A program made the translations under genes and the position numbers. From the NCBI GenBank assembly GCA_000402775.1, contig AQSC01000039.1, forward strand, positions 1-23,223: 23,223 nucleotides of DNA, written 5' to 3'. Below, piece after piece: positions 16,408 through 23,201 of the stretch. Numbering within the stretch: the stretch's first letter is position 1; each line of letters opens with the position of its first letter. Origin of the DNA: Euryarchaeota archaeon SCGC AAA252-I15. Its GTDB lineage: Archaea > Altiarchaeota > Altiarchaeia > IMC4 > SCGC-AAA252-I15. The notes under the pieces were generated by a model. The model did not search any database. It was not told the origin of the DNA and saw only the letters and a program-made list of their open reading frames with translations.

Positions 16408-17704
16408 CTATTTCTTTTTCAATACCACCGCGCTCTCCCGCACCGGCCGGGCTTTGACTATCCCGTGGACGTCAGCCCAGCGGACGTTTGCAACCCAGAT
16501 GGCTTCAACGGTGAATCCAAGCTCCCCCCCCCATTTCCGCAATCATAATATCTATGTCTACTGTAATCCCAGGAAGCGCCGAGTTGGAAACGACGTAGAC
16601 TGCATGCCCTCCAGGCTTGATCACCCGGGCTGCTTCAGAAATCGAAGTGTAGAGGTCTTTCACATAACCTTCAACGACCAATGGGACTTTATCTTCCCCG
16701 GGATTAGCCTTCAAAACCTGGCTTAAAAGCGGCTTAAGACCATCCCACCCCACCCCACTATTGTCATACTCTGCCGTAACATGACTTCTCATAGACATCC
16801 TGCGAAGACTCTCCATCTCCCGTGCTGAAGAAACGAGAAGACTAAGCTCAAGCGCGTAAAGCTTGGTGTAGTCGACGAAATTCAGATACGGAGGGGAAGT
16901 AATAAGCGCATCAACAGAATTGTTTTTAAGATCTATGTTTCGAGCATCGCCTACGTTCACGTTACAGGATACTTTTGGCGTTGGGCCTGCTTTTTTCAAA
17001 TCCTTAAACATCCTTTTAAGCTTGTTATGAAAAAGATATCTGACGGGAGGGAGGTGTTTTTTCCTGACTATCCTGAGCACGCCACCGTCCTTCTTAACGT
17101 TGGAGGCTTGGCCCACAATACTTATGAGGGCGAGGAGCATGAAGTCTCGTATCTTCTCGTCTTCGACTTTGAAAATCTCTTCCATAAAAAAGGGTATGTC
17201 CCGCCGTGCGTAGCGAGAGTATACTTTGCGCATGTCTAGGAATCGGATGTCAACGAGCTTGTTTTCCGGCTCCCCGAACTTGAGTGACCTTATATGCCGT
17301 ATCTGCTTTTCCATCTCACCCATGTCATAGCCTTCAGCAAGCTTGACTTTGGAGACGAAGACTCCGAGGGGTAGGATGTCAAATCCGGCAGAGTCGTAGC
17401 CAGCCTGCTTTGCCGCGAGTAGTGTCGTGCCAGTACCGCAGAAAGGGTCGAGGACGAGCGAGCCCTTGGGAATGGCAAGCTCTTCTAACGCACTCCAAAC
17501 AAAGTCCCTGCTAAAACCTTCCTTGTAATAGAACCAATTGTATATGGGAGTCTTCTTGTTCCCGGCGAAAGTGACGAGCTTGTCAAACTCAAATCGGGGG
17601 GAAAGTCGCTCCTCAAGAGGGTTTACACCGGTCAGGGATTCACGAAACAGGCGGTTCATGTCTCTCATGGCTTTAACCCGGTTTTCTGCCCATGCAGAGA
17701 GCAT
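16408..17704 (-). CDS. TSPPY-type DNA methyltransferase, 3' frameshift in a G9 tract
   Basis: This is a SAM-dependent DNA methylase with motif I DPFCGTGTT (about residue 87) and motif IV TSPPY (about 265), the latter typical of N4-cytosine methylases, though N6-adenine cannot be excluded. No restriction gene or specificity subunit is nearby, so it looks like an orphan. The frame from ATG 17704 stops at TGA 16505-16507 (399 aa). With 8 instead of 9 Gs at 16524-16532 (- strand) it continues as ELGFTVEAIWVANVRWADVHG and on to TAG 16408, giving 431 residues with a natural-looking C-terminus. The start overlaps the upstream methyltransferase gene by 32 bases. ATG 17668, just after that gene's stop, is a possible alternative and would remove 12 residues. 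Confidence 0.85.
16524..16532 (-). other. G9 homopolymer tract (frameshift site)
   Basis: Nine Cs on the + strand are nine Gs in the coding direction. One G fewer restores a coherent C-terminus of the DNA methylase. Long G runs are classic slippage sites in phase-variable methylase genes, and equally classic sites of sequencing error. Confidence 0.75.
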
Positions 17705-18392
17705 CTACTTTACCAAGCCTTGATGTTCTTGAGCAAACACCCTCAAAGCCACCGTCTGTAAGCCAGTCGCAGACTCCACAGGATTCCATCTCACCGTAAC
17801 GCATTTCAACAAGGAGTGTTCCTTTAGGCTTTAGTACGCGGGAGGCCTCCTGGATGGATGAGTGGATGACGTTCTCACCCAATGCCCGGGCTCTGGTGGA
17901 AGCCTCCTCTTCCGAAAGATTATCAGGTTCTAGATCCATAACGTCGTGCAGAAGCCGTGGGTCCCCGTGAATGTCTCCGACACACTGGTGGAACAACAAA
18001 ACATCAAGGCTTTCGTCATCGAAGGGTAGTCGAGTGGATTCACCCTGCAGCGCATACAATCCAGGCCACACCTCAAAAGGCTTTTTAGTCGGCTGTATGA
18101 TTGGGTCGACCATATACATCCTTGAGAGACCGCCCTCAATCAAACCCATAGACGGCCAAGGGTCTAATCCAGCCGCCACATCAGCCCCAATACCGCTCAA
18201 CCCGTATTCCAAGGCACAAGACTTGTAGAATCCGGACATCTGCTGATACCTCTGCCCCCCCTTTTCCAGGAATTCATTAACCTGCCCCAAAAACTCGCCC
18301 GGACTCATCCTCTCAAGCGCATGATACAGGGGTTTTGAGGCTCCCAGACGACCTGACCTGAAATCAGAGCTCAGACACTTGTGCTTAACCAT
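17673..18392 (-). CDS. Class I SAM-dependent methyltransferase-like protein
   Basis: The 239-residue protein has a degenerate glycine-rich SAM motif (GIGADVAAGLDPWPSM, about residues 68-83), an acidic strand end (MVDPI), a GESTRLPFDDESLDVLLFHQ segment (about 117-136) that matches the post-motif region of methyltransferase type-11 enzymes, and a late strand, ASRVLKPKGTLLVEMR. The substrate is unknown. GGAGAT lies 3-4 bases before the ATG (18395-18400 on the opposite strand). The end overlaps the DNA methylase start by 32 bases, so both are probably expressed together. It is divergent from the 830-residue repeat protein. Confidence 0.75.
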   Translation of the reverse strand: MVKHKCLSSDFRSGRLGASKPLYHALERMSPGEFLGQVNEFLEKGGQRYQQMSGFYKSCALEYGLSGIGADVAAGLDPWPSMGLIEGGLSRMYMVDPIIQPTKKPFEVWPGLYALQGESTRLPFDDESLDVLLFHQCVGDIHGDPRLLHDVMDLEPDNLSEEEASTRARALGENVIHSSIQEASRVLKPKGTLLVEMRYGEMESCGVCDWLTDGGFEGVCSRTSRLGKVDALCMGRKPG

Positions 18393-18420
18393 ACTATCTC
18401 CTTAAGTTTAAGAAGCTGAG

Positions 18421-18437
18421 ATTATTATATTATTAAC
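18421..18437. promoter_or_regulatory. AT-rich divergent promoter between methyltransferase and repeat-protein genes
   Basis: ATTATTATATTATTAAC lies between the starts at 18392 (-) and 18443 (+). Its distance to the - strand gene fits a TATA box with a short leader carrying GGAGAT. For the + strand gene it is only about 15 bases from the ATG, so that gene may use the TTAAGTTTAAG element at about 18402-18412 instead. Confidence 0.35.
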
Positions 18438-18442
18438 TGAAA

Positions 18443-20935
18443 ATGCTGAAACGGGCCAGGACTAGATCAGCTACAAAGCAACAGCGTAAAGAGATTCGCT
18501 TCGCAATCGCTGAGATGCCGGACGAAGACTGGAAGACGCTTCGTAAAGCTTACTATGACACCTTGACTCATGAATTACGCTACAACGAACTTGAAGTCTG
18601 CGAGCGGGCTGTGCGCGGAGACTTTACTGTCGGGGAACTCGATGAATCAGAACCTGAACTCACTAGAGGTAACGCTAAGGGATTGGTTTATAATCTCGTG
18701 AACCGGATTGCCGGCACTCCAGAGCTTATGCACCAGGTTCAGGCTGTGAACAAGAGACTAAATGCCATTCCAACGCTTTCCAGGGAGCAGATGAGGTGGG
18801 CGCTTCTTAGGATGCCTCAGAACTTTCGGGACGAGACAGTAAAGCTTGTGGCCGCGAACCCGGAACTCAAAGTCCGCGAGAGGGACAGGCGTCTTACCCA
18901 CGACATGTTCGACGAAGGCTTGTCTGCCGAGGAAGTCCGGAAACGCTATCCCGACCTCACCGTTCACGGTGTGAAAGCCACCGCCGGCACAATACTAACC
19001 GGCCTTACCAAGCGGCCGCTCGCCTGCCAGCTGGCCTGGGACTACATTGCTGCGGCAGCAAAGGTGGAGTCCCCCTCGGTTGATGAAGTCAGGGAGCGAA
19101 TGATTAAGTTGGGGAGCAAGGGTCGCCGCGACATCCTTTGGAGCATTCCCTCCGAAACTTGGAGGCCGCGTAGTGCCGCTGAAAGCCACAGGCAGATCGC
19201 GCTCGAGTATTTCGGAGGAACATGGTCTCGGAGGGATTTTGTGGCTACTTATAATAGCCGTCACCCAGAAACAAACCTCCAGTTGAGAGCGGCTGACGGG
19301 GCAATCGACGGCATAATACGGAGGATTATAGGAGAGCCAGGCAAGGGCATTGCAACTGTCGGAGATGTAGAAGTGCGCGGAGAACCGCAAGTAGTGGACG
19401 AACTCAGGGCCTTAACTGACCCGAAATACAAAAGAAAGCTTGCACTTGGGGAACCGAGGATTCATCTTGCACCTCAGGCGGTGGAGGCCCAGGTTCAGGC
19501 GGAGCCGGTCGAGGCTGAGGCTGCCGAAGCGGGTGAAACTCATGCAACCGAGGCCAAGCCAGTTGACCCCCACTTGAAGGCGGTATTGAGCGGGATGGTC
19601 GGGGGAGTGAAAGACTTCTGTAGTGATACTAATCTTTCCGAGGATTTTCTGTTTAATTTAGACCTTAAAAGACTCAGAGGAGTGTTCACTATAAACAGCA
19701 TAAAACCCAAAGCCGCCTTAGATTGTATCGCATCCGTTATGTTCCGACAGAAGGAGGCGGGTGAAATATTGTTAACGGCTGATGGGATTGATTCAGCATT
19801 AAAGACCCTTCAGAGAGGAGGATTCGGAATCGGAGAGCTGAAAAAAACTGCCGGACCCGCCTTAAGTATCGTAGATTCCCCGAGTAAGCACGGACGCCCT
19901 CACAAAATCCTACAGATGAACCCCGACCTAGCGGCCGAAATCACGGATGAAACACTTGGAGACTTCGCTGAAGGCTTTGGACCCGCGCAATCAGCCACCT
20001 CCGACCGCCAGCCAATCACAGTCCCGCAAACGGTCGTCGGAGAAGTAGTGGAAATCCCTCTTAAAGAGGCGCCCGAAGAAGAACCTCTCGAAGAAGAACC
20101 CGCCCCCCCACTTCAAATGCAAGAACCATCAGAAGAGGAAGCACCGACGCCCTTAGAAGCACCGGAAGCACCACCAGAAGATGTTCCAAAATCCACCCCT
20201 CCCGCAGAGGCGGAACCGCCCACGGAAACTCCAGAAATCCCTGAATGCACCTTCCCACCGCAAGAAGAAAAGACCCCGCCAGCTCAAGCACCAGAAGCCC
20301 TAAGACTTCAAGCACCAGAAGAGCCGCCGACCCCACCAGAGGAAGTTTTGGGTGAAAAACCGCCGGAAGAAGAGCCGGCACCCCCGGAACCAGCGCTACA
20401 GAAGCCGCCTGAAAAACCTCCAGAAGAAGAGACACCGCCTGCGGAAGAAGCCCCCACGACCTTCGAGGAATTCGATTATATGCTCAACACGTTCCGGGCG
20501 GGCTTCAAGGACCGCGGCACCATGATGAAGGAGGCGGGACTTCAAATCCGAAACCTGTTAAAACCCAGCGGCCCTTACGGACAGCTAAGAAAGAGTGATG
20601 GGCCAGTCCGCGAGCAGGGAGAGAAGATCATCGCGTGCCTCGCATTGTTTCAGATAGGCGAATCAAAAGTCCAAGAAAGAGGGCGAGCACACCTTGAGGA
20701 GTCCTTCAACCATTGGGTTGCGGAAGGCGTTTCAGAAGACGGCATACCCCGGCTCGCGCTATACCGGAGCGTCGCATCCGCAGTGGGGTTGGGCGGAGAG
20801 TATTCGGAGCTTGTCGATGATTTGACTGGGAAGGCAGAAACAGGGGAGATTGCTGAAGAAGTAATCTGGAAGTACGCAGAGGCGGAACAACTTTACTTAA
20901 ACATCGTAAACGCCGTGGCTCCGCCCCAAGAGTAA
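18443..20935 (+). CDS. Unrecognised 830-residue protein: three N-terminal repeats, central domain, Pro/Glu linker, helical C-domain
   Basis: I do not recognise a family. The N-terminus is basic. Three related units of about 75-80 residues can be aligned by eye (about 15-95, 114-193, 227-300). Each starts with a short helix ending in MP or IP (IRFAIAEMP, MRWALLRMP, DILWSIP). Each continues with a helix-turn-helix-like part of the form 'F..G.s..e....yPdl' and closes with a helix before a Pro (RIAGTPEL, GLTKRPL, IIGEPG). A soluble central domain follows (about 376-512), then an extreme Pro/Glu/Ala linker (about 541-671), then a helical C-domain (about 672-826). There is no signal peptide or membrane span. 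The repeats could bind DNA or be an alpha-helical scaffold; this is speculation. It is divergent from the two methyltransferases. Confidence 0.8.
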   Translation: MLKRARTRSATKQQRKEIRFAIAEMPDEDWKTLRKAYYDTLTHELRYNELEVCERAVRGDFTVGELDESEPELTRGNAKGLVYNLVNRIAGTPELMHQVQAVNKRLNAIPTLSREQMRWALLRMPQNFRDETVKLVAANPELKVRERDRRLTHDMFDEGLSAEEVRKRYPDLTVHGVKATAGTILTGLTKRPLACQLAWDYIAAAAKVESPSVDEVRERMIKLGSKGRRDILWSIPSETWRPRSAAESHRQIALEYFGGTWSRRDFVATYNSRHPETNLQLRAADGAIDGIIRRIIGEPGKGIATVGDVEVRGEPQVVDELRALTDPKYKRKLALGEPRIHLAPQAVEAQVQAEPVEAEAAEAGETHATEAKPVDPHLKAVLSGMVGGVKDFCSDTNLSEDFLFNLDLKRLRGVFTINSIKPKAALDCIASVMFRQKEAGEILLTADGIDSALKTLQRGGFGIGELKKTAGPALSIVDSPSKHGRPHKILQMNPDLAAEITDETLGDFAEGFGPAQSATSDRQPITVPQTVVGEVVEIPLKEAPEEEPLEEEPAPPLQMQEPSEEEAPTPLEAPEAPPEDVPKSTPPAEAEPPTETPEIPECTFPPQEEKTPPAQAPEALRLQAPEEPPTPPEEVLGEKPPEEEPAPPEPALQKPPEKPPEEETPPAEEAPTTFEEFDYMLNTFRAGFKDRGTMMKEAGLQIRNLLKPSGPYGQLRKSDGPVREQGEKIIACLALFQIGESKVQERGRAHLEESFNHWVAEGVSEDGIPRLALYRSVASAVGLGGEYSELVDDLTGKAETGEIAEEVIWKYAEAEQLYLNIVNAVAPPQE

Positions 20936-21130
20936 TGTGGGGAGTCTTCGATGCACCGCTCCTCCCGAGGAAGATCAGGCTTACAGAAAAACCCCCCTTC
21001 CTACGAATTACACTTTAATACCTGAAAAAAGACTAGGTTTCCAAACAGTAACCAGAAATAGGCTTTGCTAATAAAGTAGGTTTATGAGCAGGTCGGCGAC
21101 TTCCTGAGCGAAGAGTTCCGCCGCCGACAA
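20936..21130. other. Non-coding interval with one GC-rich hairpin
   Basis: I find no convincing gene here. The only clear structure is a hairpin with arms GTCGGCG (21092-21098) and CGCCGAC (21122-21128). Its interior can fold again as CTTC/GAAG around CTGAGC. It lies just after the stop of the convergent small membrane ORF (21131), so it may be a terminator-like or repeat-derived element. It shares TTTATGAGCAG and CTGAGC words with a second element at 21463-21490. Confidence 0.45.
21061..21071. repeat. 11-bp inverted repeat flanking the 87-aa ORF (left copy)
   Basis: GGCTTTGCTAA at 21061-21071 recurs in reverse complement as TTAGCAAAGCC at 21515-21525. The small membrane ORF 21131-21394 lies between them. 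Direct-orientation words TTTATGAGCAG and CTGAGC are also shared between the two flanks. Confidence 0.5.
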
Positions 21131-21394
21131 TCAGGGTAATACACCACCATAAAATGTTACAAAGTATAATGCCTCGCCAGGAAAATATACAAATCTTACA
21201 AAGGGAAACCAAGAGACTTCCATTGGAATATCTTTTACAGGTATAATTTCACTAAGATAACCATACGGAGTATCTGCCCCCAGATGTTTAATAACTTTAT
21301 TCTTCGCACACTCACCTGTAATCCAAGGAGCCCAAGCTAATAGGAACAATATTGACAAACCTGCGATCATAATAATCTTGGTGTCTCTTTCCAT
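21131..21394 (-). CDS. Small hypothetical membrane or secreted protein (87 aa)
   Basis: One hydrophobic N-terminal segment (about residues 7-27) could be an anchor or a signal peptide. The rest is aromatic-rich (WFPFVRFVYFPGEALYFVTFYGG), without known motifs. TTAATAAATTC lies about 20-27 bases before the ATG, fitting a leaderless promoter. The ORF is AT-rich compared with its neighbours and is flanked by short related repeats, which suggests a recent or mobile origin. It may be a real gene or a remnant. Confidence 0.5.
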   Translation of the reverse strand: MERDTKIIMIAGLSILFLLAWAPWITGECAKNKVIKHLGADTPYGYLSEIIPVKDIPMEVSWFPFVRFVYFPGEALYFVTFYGGVLP

Positions 21395-21440
21395 AGTTTA
21401 GGATTATCAGTATGAATTTATTAACCTTTCTTTGAGGCTG

Positions 21441-21536
21441 CTAAAAGCAGGGAAAGCAGACTTTATGAGCAGACTACCCTACTTTCTGAGCAAGTCAGAC
21501 TATTTTAGCAAAGCCCTAGAAATAGAAAGGTTTTTA
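21441..21536. repeat. Cluster of short GAGCA/AGACT repeats and hairpins
   Basis: This non-coding stretch contains CTGCT-AAA-AGCAG (a 5-bp hairpin at about 21438-21450), repeated AGCAGACT words (about 21455 and 21470), TGAGC...AGACTA repeated about 20 bases later, and a CTATTT/AAATAG stem (about 21510-21535). I see no open reading frame worth calling. It may be a decayed mobile element or the leader of the RNA candidate that follows. Confidence 0.4.
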
Positions 21537-21540
21537 TACT
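21531..21540 (+). promoter_or_regulatory. TATA-like box for the candidate RNA
   Basis: TTTTTATACT is centred about 26 bases before 21562, which is where the paired region of the candidate RNA begins. It does not serve any + strand protein gene, since none follows before 22834. Confidence 0.45.
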
Positions 21541-21560
21541 CGTTTTTCCTAAGAATTTTT

Positions 21561-21650
21561 GTATAAGTTGAGTTGCGGTGGATAAACCTTCGGGTTTCAC
21601 CGGAGTTTATGATTCGCTTCGGCGAGTCTTGTTCCATAGACGCTGCTCAA
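21561..21650 (+). ncRNA. Candidate structured RNA with two UUCG tetraloop hairpins
   Basis: A three-way-junction fold can be drawn by hand. The closing stem is TTGAG-TTGCG (21568-21577) with CGC-TGCTCAA (21641-21650). Hairpin 1 is AAACC-TTCG-GGTTT (21584-21597), extended by GTG/CAC below a GAT bulge. Hairpin 2 is GATTCGC-TTCG-GCGAGTC (21611-21628). Both loops are C(UUCG)G, which is exceptionally stable on the + strand only, so the RNA should be + strand. A TATA box is correctly placed upstream. It does not look like tRNA, 5S, SRP or RNase P RNA. A second AACTCAA (21663-21669) could compete for the closing stem. The exact ends are unknown. Confidence 0.55.
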
Positions 21651-21657
21651 CAATCAG

Positions 21658-21664
21658 AAAAAAA
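21658..21664 (-). terminator. Oligo-T terminator of gcvT
   Basis: Seven As on the + strand give TTTTTTT immediately after the gcvT TGA (21666-21668) in the direction of gcvT transcription. This is the usual archaeal termination signal. Confidence 0.5.
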
Positions 21665-21665
21665 C

Positions 21666-22799
21666 TCAATTCTTATAGTCTTTATCGATGAACGGTAAGG
21701 CCGTGATTTCGGCAGGGACCTGCCTGCCATCCTTTCCTGAAAGCATCACTTCCGTGAAGGGAGTCGCATACTCAGAATCCCTGAAAAAAGCCATCGAAAT
21801 CCGGGAGTCGAGACTGGGGGAATAACAACTACTCGAGACATAACCCACTTCAACACCTTCACAACTCACGCCAACACTTCCATCCTCACGTTCGGGAACA
21901 CCTCGTTGATGGGTAAGACCCATAAGGGCTTGAGGATTCGCCCGCATCCTTAAAGCTCTTGCACCCACGAAATCCTGTTTCCCCAATTTCACAAACCGCG
22001 CTAATCCAGCATCCAAAGGTGAGATATTTTCACCAAGCTCGTGGCCGTATAAGGGAAGGCCCGCCTCTATTCGTGCGACGTCGCGGGCCGCCAAACCCGC
22101 TGGAGTGATTCCTCTGGCTTTTCCAGCACCCATAAGAGCCTGCCAGAGTTCCGGCGCCCTGTCCCAGTCGCAGTAGAGTTCGAAGCCGTCGGCACCAGTG
22201 TATCCAGTCCGAGAAACTAAAGTTGGAATTCCCGCAACATCAACGTTATCTCTAAAAGACATAAACTTCATATCAGCCAGATCAGTGTCGGAAAGACTTT
22301 GAAGAATATCCAGTGAAGTATCACCTTGAACCGCAAGTAAAGCAGTTCCTTCACTTAAATCATTAAAATCCAGACCAGGTTTTGCGTGTCTCCTAAGCCA
22401 GTCCCAGTCTTTGCTTGTGTTCGAAGCGTTCACCACAATCATGAAAGAGTCGTCGCTTTTCCGGAAAACAATCAGGTCGTCGACAGTACCACCGTTTTCA
22501 TAGCACATTGGAGAGTAAACGCATTTTCCTGGTTTGGAGCCAGAAATCCTGTTGGTTAACATATGATCCAAGAAACCTTCAGCCCCAAGTCCAGTTAAGG
22601 AAAACTCGCCCATGTGAGAGGCGTCAAACAATGCAGACCGGCCCTCCTGCCTCACAGCCAACGACTCATCCTTTGAGGAGCCGAAGTGCACTGGAAGCTC
22701 CCACCCGCCGAACGAAGTGAAATGCGCACCCGCCTCTTTTTGAATCTCATATAGAGGCGTCCTTTGTAAAGTCTTTTTAACCAGTTTTTTCTCAGCCAT
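21666..22799 (-). CDS. gcvT: Aminomethyltransferase (glycine cleavage system T protein)
   Basis: The 377-residue product from ATG 22799 fits GcvT (usually 360-400); a GTG at 22802 would add one residue. In the family it transfers the methylene group from the aminomethyl-lipoyl H protein to tetrahydrofolate and releases ammonia. Motifs: TPLYE near the N-terminus, GGWELPVHF, SHMGEF, TVDDLIVFR, SRTGYTGADGFELY, and GLAARDVARIEAGLPLYGHEL with the SPLDAGL segment (about residues 237-273). No gcvH, gcvP or lplA lies in the window, so the rest of the system must be elsewhere. A TATA-like TTAATTAAAC about 27 bases before the ATG suggests leaderless expression. Confidence 0.95.
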   Translation of the reverse strand: MAEKKLVKKTLQRTPLYEIQKEAGAHFTSFGGWELPVHFGSSKDESLAVRQEGRSALFDASHMGEFSLTGLGAEGFLDHMLTNRISGSKPGKCVYSPMCYENGGTVDDLIVFRKSDDSFMIVVNASNTSKDWDWLRRHAKPGLDFNDLSEGTALLAVQGDTSLDILQSLSDTDLADMKFMSFRDNVDVAGIPTLVSRTGYTGADGFELYCDWDRAPELWQALMGAGKARGITPAGLAARDVARIEAGLPLYGHELGENISPLDAGLARFVKLGKQDFVGARALRMRANPQALMGLTHQRGVPEREDGSVGVSCEGVEVGYVSSSCYSPSLDSRISMAFFRDSEYATPFTEVMLSGKDGRQVPAEITALPFIDKDYKN

Positions 22800-22803
22800 C
22801 ACT

Positions 22804-22834
22804 AATTTATAGTCGGATAAGTTTAATTAATTAG
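22804..22834. promoter_or_regulatory. Crossed divergent TATA boxes (gcvT / bofA-like)
   Basis: AATTTATA (22804-22811) is 26 bases before the + strand GTG 22834. CTAATTAATTAAAC, read on the - strand (22821-22834), is about 27 bases before the gcvT ATG 22799. Each box therefore lies between the other box and that other gene's start, so both genes can be leaderless but initiation complexes would overlap. Confidence 0.5.
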
Positions 22835-23118
22835 TGGAAATGGACTTGTTTTCAATAACGCTAAGTCTTATGGGATTGATCCTGATCGTTCTGGCAGTGA
22901 CATTTTTAATAATCATTTTAAAGCTTTCGAAAAAGATTTTTTCGAAGCTGATTTTAATCATGTTAAATAGTGTTGCCGGACTAATCTTCCTACTAGCATT
23001 AAACGTATTGTTTAACGCCGGAATTCCGATAAACCTTTTCACAATAATAATCACGGGATTGTTCGGAATGGCCGGAATAGGATCTCTGATACTGCTCAAG
23101 CTGGGCGGAATAATATAG
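22834..23118 (+). CDS. BofA-family integral membrane protein
   Basis: The 94-residue protein starts at GTG, or at ATG 22840 for 92 residues. It has an N-terminal pair of hydrophobic segments (about 6-30), then the BofA-type core: LNSVAGLIFLLALNVLFN, GIPINLFTIIITGLFGMAGIG and a hydrophobic end, LILLKL. In Bacillus the namesake inhibits the SpoIVFB protease that processes pro-sigma-K; archaea have no sigma-K, so the role here must differ, perhaps controlling a site-2-type membrane protease. It is divergent from gcvT with crossed TATA boxes. The downstream DNA begins an apparent insertion sequence 9 bases after the stop. Confidence 0.82.
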   Translation: MEMDLFSITLSLMGLILIVLAVTFLIIILKLSKKIFSKLILIMLNSVAGLIFLLALNVLFNAGIPINLFTIIITGLFGMAGIGSLILLKLGGII

Positions 23119-23159
23119 AAAAAGTTTGGCTCTGTAGAAAACCTTGTTTTTTTGGTGGG

Positions 23160-23189
23160 CTCCTAATTGGTTTTACAGCCAATTAGGAG
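23160..23189. repeat. Perfect 11-bp inverted repeat, 8-base loop
   Basis: CTCCTAATTGG and CCAATTAGGAG are exact reverse complements around TTTTACAG. The flanking GGTGGG and CCCACC extend the symmetry. On the + strand the second arm supplies AGGAGGTG 5-13 bases before ATG 23202, so folding would hide the ribosome binding site of the following gene. Confidence 0.85.
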
Positions 23190-23201
23190 GTGTTTCCCAC
23201 C

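Noticed and set aside
20061..20435. Leu/Val-rich - strand frame that looks like a membrane protein
   Set aside because: It is the antisense of the Pro/Glu-rich linker; reverse complements of Glu and Pro codons give Leu, Val and Gly by chance.
20940..20982. Possible tRNA or hairpin after the 830-residue gene
   Set aside because: Only 4-6 bp pairings between GGAG/CTCC and CTTC/GAAG can be drawn; no cloverleaf, no T-arm sequence.
21441..21530. CRISPR array or C/D-box RNA from the repeated GAGCA and CTGAG words
   Set aside because: The repeats are short, imperfect and unevenly spaced, with no spacers; the C-box (RUGAUGA) is not matched.
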